Shown: positions 14,775 through 23,609 of the stretch, one piece after another
How the letters are laid out: the number at the start of each line of letters is the position of its first letter
Numbering within the stretch: the stretch's first letter is position 1
NCBI GenBank assembly: GCA_035403465.1
Contig: DAONFG010000022.1
Coordinates: 1-54,732 of the forward strand
DNA: 54,732 nt
Origin: JAAYBQ01 sp035403465
Lineage (GTDB): Bacteria; Spirochaetota; UBA4802; UBA5550
Direction of reading: 5' to 3'
Position numbers and translations under genes: made by a program
The notes under the pieces: model-generated
Told to the model about the DNA's origin: nothing
Databases searched by the model: none
The model's input: only the letters and a program-made list of their open reading frames with translations

Positions 14775-17700
14775 ATGGGATTAATGCTTAAACAGATAGG
14801 TGCTTCCCTGTACCCGACACAGCTTTCTGTGGGGTCGATAATACTTACTGTTTTTTCATTGACACTGGCTGTTTTTTTTCTTCGCCCCCGGAAGAAAAGC
14901 AGTACAACCGTGCACCTGGGGCTGGCATACCTTTTCCTGTCATTTTTTCATGCAGCATATTTTATTTCATTCACTTTTTATCATCCTCTTGCTGCATACC
15001 ACCGCTGGATTACTGTTCCATCTATACTTGCCGCAGAGATTCACCTTACGGGATTAATACTGCAGTACCCTGACGGTCAGAATATGCGCCTTTCAAGGGT
15101 TGCCACTTTAGTTCAGTACATTGTGCTGTTCATAAGCACTGCTGTTTTTTATTCCAAAACAATCAGGTCAGATATTTTTTTCAGATTTGATGGCCATTAT
15201 TATGATCTTGCAGCAATAACAGCGGGAAAATATATGGGGATTGTGATCATGGTTTACTCAACCATTTTCCTGTTTGCCATTATCATCAGGCTCTTCCAGC
15301 TCAAAGGGGATGATCTGATGCGCATGGTTCTTATCGGCATACCATGTGTCGCCGGGGCAACATTTCCGGCTGTCCTTAACCTGCTCAATATGAATGGTTA
15401 TATCACACGTGAATCTTTCCAGATCATGCTTAATATGTGCCATCTGTTTTTCTGGCTTTTCATGGCCCTGCTGCATTTAAACACGACTAAAGAAAAATTC
15501 ACCTTCATGGGCAAGATTGTCGGGATCAGCATCGTTACATTCCTCGCATTTTTTATCCTGAACAGCCATCTAACACTTCTTGATATGGATAAAAATTACG
15601 ATAACCTTAAGGTCAGGGATGCCAGGCTGCACATGGTAGAGCCAGCTCCGGATGATGGCGTTGTTTTTGTTAACAGTTGCAGCTTCTCCGGAAAAGCCTT
15701 TACTGGAAGTGGCACAAAAAATTCAGGAAGTATTCCCCCTTGTTTTAATAATGAATACTTCAATACATTTGTGTATGAAGAGATAAAAAGAATTCCAGAT
15801 GAAACTTTCAATAGAGAGCTTGACACTCTCCTTGCAGGCGGAGGTGAATTTTTTAAGGGATACAGGAACTTTATCCTCGGTATAAACAGTTCGTTGCCGG
15901 TTAACCAGGCAGGCAGGGGATTGGTGATCACACGTGAACTTGAAAGTATGCGCGGCTACAGTACCTTCCAGTATAATTCTATATTATCGATGAATAATGA
16001 TGATTTCAGGAATCAATTATATGGTGTCCTTAATCTGACAAATGCCGGATTTAAACCATTCAGAGAAGCGATGCTTGCCTTTGCCGGCAGCGCGGAATTA
16101 AACGGCAGCGAACTGAAAGTTCAGGTTGCAAAGTATATTGAACCTATGAATCCCTCCGGTGCAAGGATTTACAGGACTGACAATAATAGAAGGCACTTTA
16201 TATCATATATTTATTACGACAGGCCGGAGAGGATTGTTTACGAAGCAGGATTCTCCTATCTATTATACAGGGAATACATGCAAAACTCCGCGTCGCGCAT
16301 GATATTTATTGTACTCACTGCGATAATTTTTATGATCGTAATTTATCCCTTCTTCTTTTTGGGTACAATGTACACACCGCTCAGCACGCTTTTAAAAGGT
16401 GTTAACAGGGTTGCTGACGGCGAGCTTGATTTCCGGATTGACGTCAGGATTGAGGATGAGATCGGCGAGATAACAAGAACATTTAATACCATGACAGACA
16501 GGTTAAGGGAGAACCAGGATGAGATTGCCAGGTCAGCCGGCAGGTTCAGGGAACTGGCCGATATGCTTCCTGATATAATTTACGAGACAGATATAGATCT
16601 TAATATAATTTATATGAACAGGGCCGGGTATAACCTGGCCGGGTATTCGCGTGACAATATCAGTTCAGGCCTTTCTCTTTCTGCACTTCTCAGTGAAAAG
16701 GATTTCCGCAGTATAAAAACTTTCAGTGAAAAGTGCAACGATATCGAGGGTGCAATATTCAGCAGGACCCATGATATATGCAAAAAGGACGGGGGATCGT
16801 TCTCCGGTGAAAACAGGGCTGTATTTATTTATAATGAGAACGGCGTGTCCGGGCTGCGCGGCATAATCCGCGACGTTACGGAAAAAATCAAAACAGAGGA
16901 GGCTTTGCTCCAGGTGCAGAAGATGGAAACCATAGGCACCCTCGTTGCCGGATTGGCCCATGATTTCAACAACATCCTTGCGGGTATAACAGGCCCGCTT
17001 TCTATGATACGTTATACGATCGAAAAACAGGGCAGCATCGATGCCGATGACTTTAATGTTTACATCGAGACGATGAATGAATCGTCCAGGAGGGCAGTGG
17101 ACCTTGTGCAGCAGCTTGTCAACCTTTCAAGAAAGGATTCCATTGCCCTTGTTCCCGTTGACCTTGTCCATTCGCTCAAACACGTTATAAGAATATGCAC
17201 CAGTGCATTTGACAGGAATATTGAGATTGTTGCAAATATTCCTGAACATCCCGTCATGGTAATGGGCGACACTACGCAGGTTGAGCAGATGCTTCTGAAC
17301 ATATGTATTAATGGAAACCATGCAATGACGATAATGCGGCCGCTGGGTGATATACGCGGGGGCAGGCTTGTACTCTCTGTTGATGAAATACAACCTGATG
17401 AACACTTTATGGCTGTTCACCCCGAAGCGAAAGATGTGTATTACTGGAGGGTGTCTGTGTCGGATACCGGTGTCGGTATGGACAGCAGTATTGTATCGAA
17501 GATTTTTATTCCGTTTTTTACCACGAAACAGCGAGGAACTGGCACGGGACTCGGGCTTGCCATGGTCTACAATATTGTAAAGCATCACAGGGGATTTGTT
17601 GATGTTTATTCTGAGCCGGGTATGGGTACAACGTTCAGCATTTTCCTGCCTGAACTTGACAAACAGGAAGAGGCTGCTGCTGTATCACGCAATGTCCCTG

Positions 17701-18086
17701 TTGTGATGGGGGACGGCCTGATCCTTGTTGCAGATGACGAGGAGGCGATCAGGCTTACTGCGCGGATGATGCTTGAAAAATGCGGTTATGATGTAATTAC
17801 AGCGGTTGACGGCCAGGATGCTGTCAGGGTATATGGCGAGCATGCGGGCAATGTTAAGGCTGTAATCCTTGACCTTCTTATGCCAAAGATGTCCGGCGAG
17901 GTCGCGGCCATGGAACTCAGAAAACTGAATCCCGATGTAAAGATACTGCTCGCTTCAGGCATGATTCATGATGAGCGTGCTGACCGGATTGCTTCTGATT
18001 ATAAATGTGTTTTTATACAGAAACCGTATACATTTGAAGTTTTCTCCCGGGCAGTATATAACCTCATAAATGATATAAGGCAATAG
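14775..18086 (+). CDS. Hybrid sensor histidine kinase with membrane sensor, PAS and receiver
   Basis: The 1103-residue protein has eight hydrophobic segments in residues ~15-270, resembling a seven-helix sensor region plus an extra helix. A large extracytoplasmic domain (~275-510), a further helix and a HAMP domain (TPLSTLLKGVNRVADGELDF) follow. Then come a PAS domain (~585-705), HisKA with H729 in GLAHDFNNIL, HATPase with SDTGVGMD and GTGTGLGLAMV, and a receiver with D1033 in VILDLLMPKMSG and the Lys of FIQKPY. The HDFNN type often transfers phosphate within the protein to its own receiver. The start was chosen at the ATG preceded by GGCGGA; ATG at 14763 and TTG at 14754 are alternatives. 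No DNA-binding output is attached. It heads a run with a CoA-transferase gene 14 bases on. Confidence 0.9.
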   Translation: MGLMLKQIGASLYPTQLSVGSIILTVFSLTLAVFFLRPRKKSSTTVHLGLAYLFLSFFHAAYFISFTFYHPLAAYHRWITVPSILAAEIHLTGLILQYPDGQNMRLSRVATLVQYIVLFISTAVFYSKTIRSDIFFRFDGHYYDLAAITAGKYMGIVIMVYSTIFLFAIIIRLFQLKGDDLMRMVLIGIPCVAGATFPAVLNLLNMNGYITRESFQIMLNMCHLFFWLFMALLHLNTTKEKFTFMGKIVGISIVTFLAFFILNSHLTLLDMDKNYDNLKVRDARLHMVEPAPDDGVVFVNSCSFSGKAFTGSGTKNSGSIPPCFNNEYFNTFVYEEIKRIPDETFNRELDTLLAGGGEFFKGYRNFILGINSSLPVNQAGRGLVITRELESMRGYSTFQYNSILSMNNDDFRNQLYGVLNLTNAGFKPFREAMLAFAGSAELNGSELKVQVAKYIEPMNPSGARIYRTDNNRRHFISYIYYDRPERIVYEAGFSYLLYREYMQNSASRMIFIVLTAIIFMIVIYPFFFLGTMYTPLSTLLKGVNRVADGELDFRIDVRIEDEIGEITRTFNTMTDRLRENQDEIARSAGRFRELADMLPDIIYETDIDLNIIYMNRAGYNLAGYSRDNISSGLSLSALLSEKDFRSIKTFSEKCNDIEGAIFSRTHDICKKDGGSFSGENRAVFIYNENGVSGLRGIIRDVTEKIKTEEALLQVQKMETIGTLVAGLAHDFNNILAGITGPLSMIRYTIEKQGSIDADDFNVYIETMNESSRRAVDLVQQLVNLSRKDSIALVPVDLVHSLKHVIRICTSAFDRNIEIVANIPEHPVMVMGDTTQVEQMLLNICINGNHAMTIMRPLGDIRGGRLVLSVDEIQPDEHFMAVHPEAKDVYYWRVSVSDTGVGMDSSIVSKIFIPFFTTKQRGTGTGLGLAMVYNIVKHHRGFVDVYSEPGMGTTFSIFLPELDKQEEAAAVSRNVPVVMGDGLILVADDEEAIRLTARMMLEKCGYDVITAVDGQDAVRVYGEHAGNVKAVILDLLMPKMSGEVAAMELRKLNPDVKILLASGMIHDERADRIASDYKCVFIQKPYTFEVFSRAVYNLINDIRQ

Positions 18087-18100
18087 CTGCCAGGAGAAAT

Positions 18101-19279
18101 ATGAGAAAACCACTTGAAGGAATAAAAATTCTTGACCTCTCGAAGTACCTTCCGGGGCCGTTTGCTACACAGCTGCTTGCTGATTTCGGCGCAGGGGTAA
18201 TCAAGATCGAAGAGCCGGGCGGTGAACCTGGACGCATGCTTCCTCCGTTTATAGGCGGCGCCAGCCCCCGCTACTGTTCTGTCAACCGGAACAAGCGTTC
18301 TGTAATCCTTGACCTGAAGAAACCTGAAGGACGCGGAGTGTTCATGAAACTTGCAGAGGACGCTGACGTTGTGGTTGACCAGTTCCGTCCCGGTGTAATG
18401 GATAAACTTGGACTTGGTTATGAAACATTGCGCGGCATAAACAGCAGGCTGATTTACTGCGCGATTACAGGTTACGGACTTACCGGTCCATGGAGGAACT
18501 CTGCGGGACATGACATAAATTACCTGAGTACGGCAGGCGTATCCGGACTCATGGCAGGCCGGGACAGTGTGCTGGTGCTCCCTGCAATTCAGGTGGCAGA
18601 TGTTGCAGGCGGCAGCCTTTATGCGGTAATCGGAATACTCCTTGCGCTTTTTGCCCGTTCCCGTACAGGCAGGGGCCAGCTCTGCGACATCGCGATGATG
18701 GATGGTGCACTGAGCCTTATGTCCTATACGCTCGGTGAATGGTCAGGCAACGGGAGACTGCCCGCTGCGGGCGGTGAACTCCTTACCGGGGGGTATGCCA
18801 TGTATAATGTCTACAGGTGCAAAGACGGCAGGCATGTGTCTCTTGGAGCGCTTGAGCAGAAGTTCTGGCACGGTTTCTGTGATTCTGTCGGCCGCGCAGA
18901 TTTCAGGGAGATACAGTATGTACCGGAAAGGCAGGAGCAGCTTATTGATGAGATAAGCTGCATAATGCTCACAAGGACGCGCGATGAATGGGTCGATTTT
19001 TTCAGCGGCCGGGATATATGCTTTACGCCTGTGCTTGACCTGGATGAGGTTCCGGAACATGAACAGGTCAGGGCCAGGGATATGATTCTGAAGATTACAG
19101 GTTTTATGGGTGGAGACAGGGACATATTCGTTACAGGGAATCCTGTGAAGCTCTCGGATACGCCGTGTGAAATTAAAACTGAATTTGCTGCAGCAGGAGC
19201 AGACACGGTAAGTGTGCTCATGGAGGCGGGTTATCCGGCTTCAGAGATCGATGAGTTAAGGCGCAGGGGAGTGATATGA
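18101..19279 (+). CDS. CaiB/BaiF class III CoA-transferase
   Basis: The 392-residue sequence matches family III CoA-transferases: the N-terminal PLEGIKILDLS, GPFATQLLADFGA, VIKIEEPGGEPGR, and the catalytic Asp in SAGHDINYLSTAG near residue 144, then TGRGQLCDIAMMDG. These enzymes move CoA between carboxylic acids; some relatives racemise 2-methylacyl-CoA (AMACR). Substrate cannot be read here. It follows the hybrid kinase by 14 bases with an AGGAGA ribosome site and overlaps the pseudouridine synthase by four bases. The mixed functions suggest an operon of convenience. Confidence 0.9.
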   Translation: MRKPLEGIKILDLSKYLPGPFATQLLADFGAGVIKIEEPGGEPGRMLPPFIGGASPRYCSVNRNKRSVILDLKKPEGRGVFMKLAEDADVVVDQFRPGVMDKLGLGYETLRGINSRLIYCAITGYGLTGPWRNSAGHDINYLSTAGVSGLMAGRDSVLVLPAIQVADVAGGSLYAVIGILLALFARSRTGRGQLCDIAMMDGALSLMSYTLGEWSGNGRLPAAGGELLTGGYAMYNVYRCKDGRHVSLGALEQKFWHGFCDSVGRADFREIQYVPERQEQLIDEISCIMLTRTRDEWVDFFSGRDICFTPVLDLDEVPEHEQVRARDMILKITGFMGGDRDIFVTGNPVKLSDTPCEIKTEFAAAGADTVSVLMEAGYPASEIDELRRRGVI

Positions 19280-20181
19280 CGGCAAAACCTCCGGTAGCCA
19301 TGACCCACACAGTGCCGGAAAACACTGCGCGTCAAAGATTCAGCGATTACGCATGCACAGTGTTTAACGTAATACCGTCACGTAAAGGAATAAAGAAGGC
19401 TATCAAAAACGGTGAGTTTCTCATAGACGGTATCGCGGCAGAAACAGGCACATGGGTGCAGCCCGGACAGTTGATGGAACTCCTGGAAACAGAAACAGGA
19501 AGGGTTAAGGAATACCGTGCAGCACTCGAAGTTGTGTACGAGGATGAATTTTTAGCAGTGATAAACAAGCCCGCTGGAATGGCAGTGAACGGCAACAGGT
19601 TTAAAACTGTTCAGAACGCGCTGCCGTTCAACCTTACGCCGACGCACGAACCGGATGCCCTCCGCAGTCCGCTCCCGGTTCACAGGCTCGACGCAGTCAC
19701 AAGCGGGCTCGTGATTGCGGCAAAATGCAGGCGCAGCCAGGTTGCACTGGGACAGCAGTTCGAGACCAGGAGTGTGAAGAAACGCTACAGGGCTGTGGTG
19801 CAGGGCATGATAGCAGAGAATGGGCGCATTACGTCCATGGTTGACGGCCGCGAGGCCGTTACGGAATTTTCACCGGTACTTTCGGTTCGATCAATAAAAA
19901 ACGGGTACCTGACCCTTGTCGACCTCTTCCCGCAGACAGGCAGGATGCACCAGCTGAGGCGGCACATGGCAGAGTCCGGCCATCCAATCGCGGGCGATTT
20001 ACTCTACGGTGTTAATGGAAATGTATATAAGGGGAAGGGCCTCTTCCTGGCGGCAGTTGAACTCCGGTTCACCCATCCGGTAACCGGAGTGATGGTCAAT
20101 GTCAGTATTGATGACCCGCACAAGTTTATATCGTTTCTTCAGCGTGAGGAGAGGAGGTGGCTGCGGATCCAGGATTTATGA
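19276..20181 (+). CDS. RluA-family pseudouridine synthase
   Basis: A 301-residue RNA pseudouridine synthase. The catalytic motif VHRLDAVTSGLV (Asp near 140) and NKPAGMAVNG identify the RluA family, and QTGRMHQLRRHMAESGHPI with GDLLYG completes the domain. An S4-like N-terminal part (PSRKGIKKAIKNGEFLIDG) is present, as in RluC/RluD-type members. The target uridine in rRNA or tRNA is not predictable. Its ATG overlaps the CoA-transferase stop as ATGA, so it is translationally coupled. Confidence 0.9.
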   Translation: MTAKPPVAMTHTVPENTARQRFSDYACTVFNVIPSRKGIKKAIKNGEFLIDGIAAETGTWVQPGQLMELLETETGRVKEYRAALEVVYEDEFLAVINKPAGMAVNGNRFKTVQNALPFNLTPTHEPDALRSPLPVHRLDAVTSGLVIAAKCRRSQVALGQQFETRSVKKRYRAVVQGMIAENGRITSMVDGREAVTEFSPVLSVRSIKNGYLTLVDLFPQTGRMHQLRRHMAESGHPIAGDLLYGVNGNVYKGKGLFLAAVELRFTHPVTGVMVNVSIDDPHKFISFLQREERRWLRIQDL

Positions 20182-20199
20182 ATCCGCAGATGCTGCGTG

Positions 20200-22731
20200 T
20201 TATAACTTATTCAGGCCCGGATCAAGTTCCTTTTCAATTTCCTTCTGCACTTTTGCCGTCAGCGCTTCAATTGTTTTGAACTCGGAAGGTTTAATCTTTT
20301 TGCCAATAGTAATTGTGCCCCTCTTCTTTGTAAATATTTCAGGGAATGTTTTATGCGACGGCCATATGTCATACGCACCGTTGATAGTGATCGGTATTAT
20401 CTCCCTGTCGATATTCTTCGCAAGATAAGCAGCACCAAGTTTAAATTCCTGTATCTCCCCGGTGTCTGTGCGTTTCCCTTCCGGGAAGATCATAATAGAC
20501 TTGTTCTGACGCAGCAGGTCTGAGCTCCGCTTGAATACTTCGTTAGTATTCTTCGCGTAATCAATCCAGATAACAGGCATTCCGTGAAATACATATTTGA
20601 TCACATCAACCTCTTTTTTCCCTATGGCATAGGTGTTTTTTATATCCCTGATCTTCATGGCGCGTATTATAAAGAGCAGGTCAAGGAATGATGTATGGTT
20701 TGCCATAATTATATTATTCTTTATGTCAAGATTCCCGGGGTTCCTGACTTCAACCTTCCACGCGAACCTGCACAGGAGGTCTATCAGGCCCATCCATAAG
20801 TAAAGAAAGGGATTGAAGAACAGCAGGGGCTTCTCTGTGATTTTACCCTTGAATAGCCTGTCTGTAATTTTACTCCCGCTGCCCTTTTCCAGGCTGGAAA
20901 GATAGACCAGGAGTGCATCCATGGTCTGTATGGATTTCATCTTTTCGACATCAATTGTAACTCCGAGGTTTTCCTCAAAGTGGGCAGCAAGGTCAACAAG
21001 ACCCAGGGAGTCAATGTCAAAATCAGCGTAGGTCTGACGCGTGTATATTGTTTTTGTGCGGAGTTTCTTTTTCAGAAGGTCGATGATTTCATTTTCTGCC
21101 GGAGAAAGACCTGTAAGTATCTCGCGCAGAACAGCAGTGTCGTTTTCGTGTTCCATGTACACACCTTTCGCAAGGAGTTCCCTGACCTGGCTGTACACAA
21201 CCTTCCTCGCGGAATTGACAGGAAGCTTGTCGAATGAAATCGCGAAATCATTCAATATTTTGTAGCTCGGGAGGCCCTTGTTGAGCCTGATGATTTCATT
21301 GCGTATCAGATCAAAGCTTTTGTCTGACTTGAGCACAGGTACAATAACTGCATAAACATGTTCATTACCATCTTTCTCAAGACCGAAGACCGCAATCTCC
21401 TCTATTGCAGATGACTGCTTGTAGTATGACTCCAGCTCTTCGGGATAAACATTTTTCCCGGACGAGAGGACAATTACGTTTTTAATGCGGCCTGTAATGT
21501 ACAGGTTCCCTTTCTTGTCAAGTTTCCCAAGGTCGCCTGTATGAAAGAATCCTTCGTCATCAAAAACTTTTTTATTCGCCTCATCATTTTTATAGTATCC
21601 AGGCATCACTGAATCGCCCTTGAAGCAGATTTCACCCACGCCATCTTGATTGAAATCAACAATCTTGAGCTGGTTTCCTGCAGTTGCAGGGCCGACAGAC
21701 CCGATAGGATTATGATTCGGATCCGGCAGGCAGATCGGCCCTGTAGTTTCCGATAATCCATATCCTTCAACAAGTATGAACCCCATGCTCCTGTAGTATT
21801 TCCTGTATTTGTTTTTAAGGGGAGCGCCGCCGCTTACAAAGAACCTGTGGCTCCTGCCGAACAAAACGTGGACCGGGTCGAATATCCTGTTTACTACCGG
21901 TGATAAACCGATCTTCCGCATAAACGTGCCGTATTCGAGGAAGAATGTGAATAGTTTGTACTTGAAGTCCGATTCGGCCTTTACTTTGTTTATAATGGCG
22001 TCCATGAACATTTCCCAGAGCAGGGGCGCGGCAGGGAATATGGTAATCGGGTTCCCGGCAAGACTCTTCATGATGTCGGGTCCCTTGAGCGAAGTCTGCC
22101 ACACAAAGGATGAACCGTGAGCAAAAGGCCCGGCAAAGCAGGCATCCAGCGCATATACATGGTAAAGCGGCAGCAGGCAGAGCATTACATCTTTGGACGA
22201 CATGTGTGCCCTCTGTGCAGTACTGCTCCCTGTAACGAAGATGTTCCTGTGCGATAGTGTGATAATCTTGGGATCGCCGGTTGTTCCGGATGTAAATATA
22301 TAGCTTGCGATGTCGTCCGGGGTCATTGAGGGGACTTTGATTTTTTTCTTTTTTTCAACTGACCTGTTCTGGGCCACACTGTAGGTCTTGATCCCCCCTG
22401 CCCTGTTTTTGTATCCGTCAGAGATGAAGACCGCTTTTGCCTTCATTTTTTTCAGCATCACGGGGTATTGGGAAGCGGGCAGGTTGACGTCAAGCGGCAG
22501 AACAATCCCCCCCATCATGCCGATAGCCATGTATGTCAGGACCCATTCATGGTTGCTCACTGCCAGCAGGGCAATTACATCTCCTTTTTTAAAACCCTCG
22601 GACTGCAGAAACGCCGCACGCTGTTCTGCGATTGCAAATCCTTCCGCGTATGCCATGCTTCCGTTGAAAAGTATCCTGTCAGAGTATTGTTCGCATGTTT
22701 TTCTGTAGAAATCATAAAGATTATCGAACAT
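20200..22731 (-). CDS. AMP-forming acyl ligase / acyl carrier / lysophospholipid acyltransferase fusion
   Basis: A three-part 843-residue protein. Residues ~1-520 are an acyl-AMP ligase (TSGTTGDPKIITLSH, GYGLSETTGPI, FFHTGDLG, GRIKNVIVLSSGKNVYP). Residues ~535-620 are an acyl carrier domain with phosphopantetheine Ser S575 in DIDSLGLVDL. Residues ~640-840 are a PlsC-type acyltransferase with H679 in NHTSFLD (HX4D) and FPEGKRTDTG. The likely job is to activate a free fatty acid, load it on the internal carrier and transfer it to a lysophospholipid or glycerol phosphate. E. coli Aas does this with the acyltransferase first and an external ACP; the order here is reversed. The start has GGAGA upstream; no operon partner. 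Confidence 0.88.
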   Translation of the reverse strand: MFDNLYDFYRKTCEQYSDRILFNGSMAYAEGFAIAEQRAAFLQSEGFKKGDVIALLAVSNHEWVLTYMAIGMMGGIVLPLDVNLPASQYPVMLKKMKAKAVFISDGYKNRAGGIKTYSVAQNRSVEKKKKIKVPSMTPDDIASYIFTSGTTGDPKIITLSHRNIFVTGSSTAQRAHMSSKDVMLCLLPLYHVYALDACFAGPFAHGSSFVWQTSLKGPDIMKSLAGNPITIFPAAPLLWEMFMDAIINKVKAESDFKYKLFTFFLEYGTFMRKIGLSPVVNRIFDPVHVLFGRSHRFFVSGGAPLKNKYRKYYRSMGFILVEGYGLSETTGPICLPDPNHNPIGSVGPATAGNQLKIVDFNQDGVGEICFKGDSVMPGYYKNDEANKKVFDDEGFFHTGDLGKLDKKGNLYITGRIKNVIVLSSGKNVYPEELESYYKQSSAIEEIAVFGLEKDGNEHVYAVIVPVLKSDKSFDLIRNEIIRLNKGLPSYKILNDFAISFDKLPVNSARKVVYSQVRELLAKGVYMEHENDTAVLREILTGLSPAENEIIDLLKKKLRTKTIYTRQTYADFDIDSLGLVDLAAHFEENLGVTIDVEKMKSIQTMDALLVYLSSLEKGSGSKITDRLFKGKITEKPLLFFNPFLYLWMGLIDLLCRFAWKVEVRNPGNLDIKNNIIMANHTSFLDLLFIIRAMKIRDIKNTYAIGKKEVDVIKYVFHGMPVIWIDYAKNTNEVFKRSSDLLRQNKSIMIFPEGKRTDTGEIQEFKLGAAYLAKNIDREIIPITINGAYDIWPSHKTFPEIFTKKRGTITIGKKIKPSEFKTIEALTAKVQKEIEKELDPGLNKL

Positions 22732-23031
22732 TTCAGTTCTCCGTTTTATTTTGAGTTTTTATATTTATATAAACAGGTACATAATGTGTATTATATACTT
22801 TAATATGATAAATTATCCGTACATTGATTTTTTTATGATAATTTTTTCAAAGACTTTTTTCATAAATCGGTTAATTTATTACTTTTTAGCGGCCAAAAGC
22901 TCTAATATCCTGATTTTCCATGAAAATATATGGATGATATTTCCATGAAATTAAGGTTGAGAAAAACTCTGAATTAATTCTGATCTTATCATGTAATTTA
23001 TTATTATTTATCTGAAAGTTATGGAGGTCTG
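22732..23031. other. AT-rich divergent gap
   Basis: 300 bp between divergent genes, strongly AT-rich. Several TATAAT-like strings are present but none stands out. A GGAGG ribosome site for the downstream gene is at its right end. No gene or hairpin is seen. Confidence 0.6.
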
Positions 23032-23520
23032 ATGCCGGTTAACCTTATTATCCTGACCCTGTTTTTCCTGATGATGGCAGCCATTGCCCTGCTTTACAGG
23101 GAGGCAACACTTGATAAACTGAAATTCCTGGAGGACGAGACTCTCCTGTTTGAAGAATACGGGACCAGGGTGGAACAGTCAGGGGGATCGCACTCCGTGG
23201 TTTTTATTAACTGTATTGTCCGGGTGACTGACAGGAGAATTATCATAGCGCAGAAAATGCTGTTCCGCACAAAGTATGCACTCAGGCATGTAATTTTCTA
23301 CAGTGAGGGTGATGATGAGACCGGACTGAAACACACACTCCTCAAGGGGTATATACTTATGCGTATAGACAATACCGCGCTGCAGCTTGAACAGCAGACC
23401 GGTAATTCGGCTACAGTCAGGATAAAAATACCTGAAACACCGCTTACCAGGAACCAGTATATTTTATATGATACGAACCGTGCCGGGGATTACCGGAATC
23501 TTCTGGTACAGGGTATTTGA
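23032..23520 (+). CDS. Single-pass membrane protein with a PH-like cytoplasmic domain
   Basis: Not assigned to a named family. The 162-residue product begins with one membrane helix (VNLIILTLFFLMMAAIALLY), then a soluble domain whose IVRVTDRRIIIAQ strand resembles the core of bacterial PH/GRAM domains, in which a protein starts with a lipid-facing beta sandwich and a TNRRL-like motif. That would suggest a small membrane-surface adaptor. A TATGGAGG ribosome site sits just before the ATG. It is monocistronic and ends at a strong hairpin. The PH assignment rests on one motif. Confidence 0.6.
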   Translation: MPVNLIILTLFFLMMAAIALLYREATLDKLKFLEDETLLFEEYGTRVEQSGGSHSVVFINCIVRVTDRRIIIAQKMLFRTKYALRHVIFYSEGDDETGLKHTLLKGYILMRIDNTALQLEQQTGNSATVRIKIPETPLTRNQYILYDTNRAGDYRNLLVQGI

Positions 23521-23559
23521 ACGCGTTGAATGGATTTAAAAATTAAGTGTTGAATATGA

Positions 23560-23592
23560 TATTCCATGAGCTCGACAGGAGCTCATGGAATA
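23560..23592. terminator. Hairpin between convergent genes
   Basis: TATTCCATGAGCTC pairs perfectly with GAGCTCATGGAATA around GACAG. It has no strong T tract on either side, but its place between two gene ends suggests a shared transcript end. Confidence 0.65.
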
Positions 23593-23609
23593 CACTTTAA
23601 ATCTGAATA

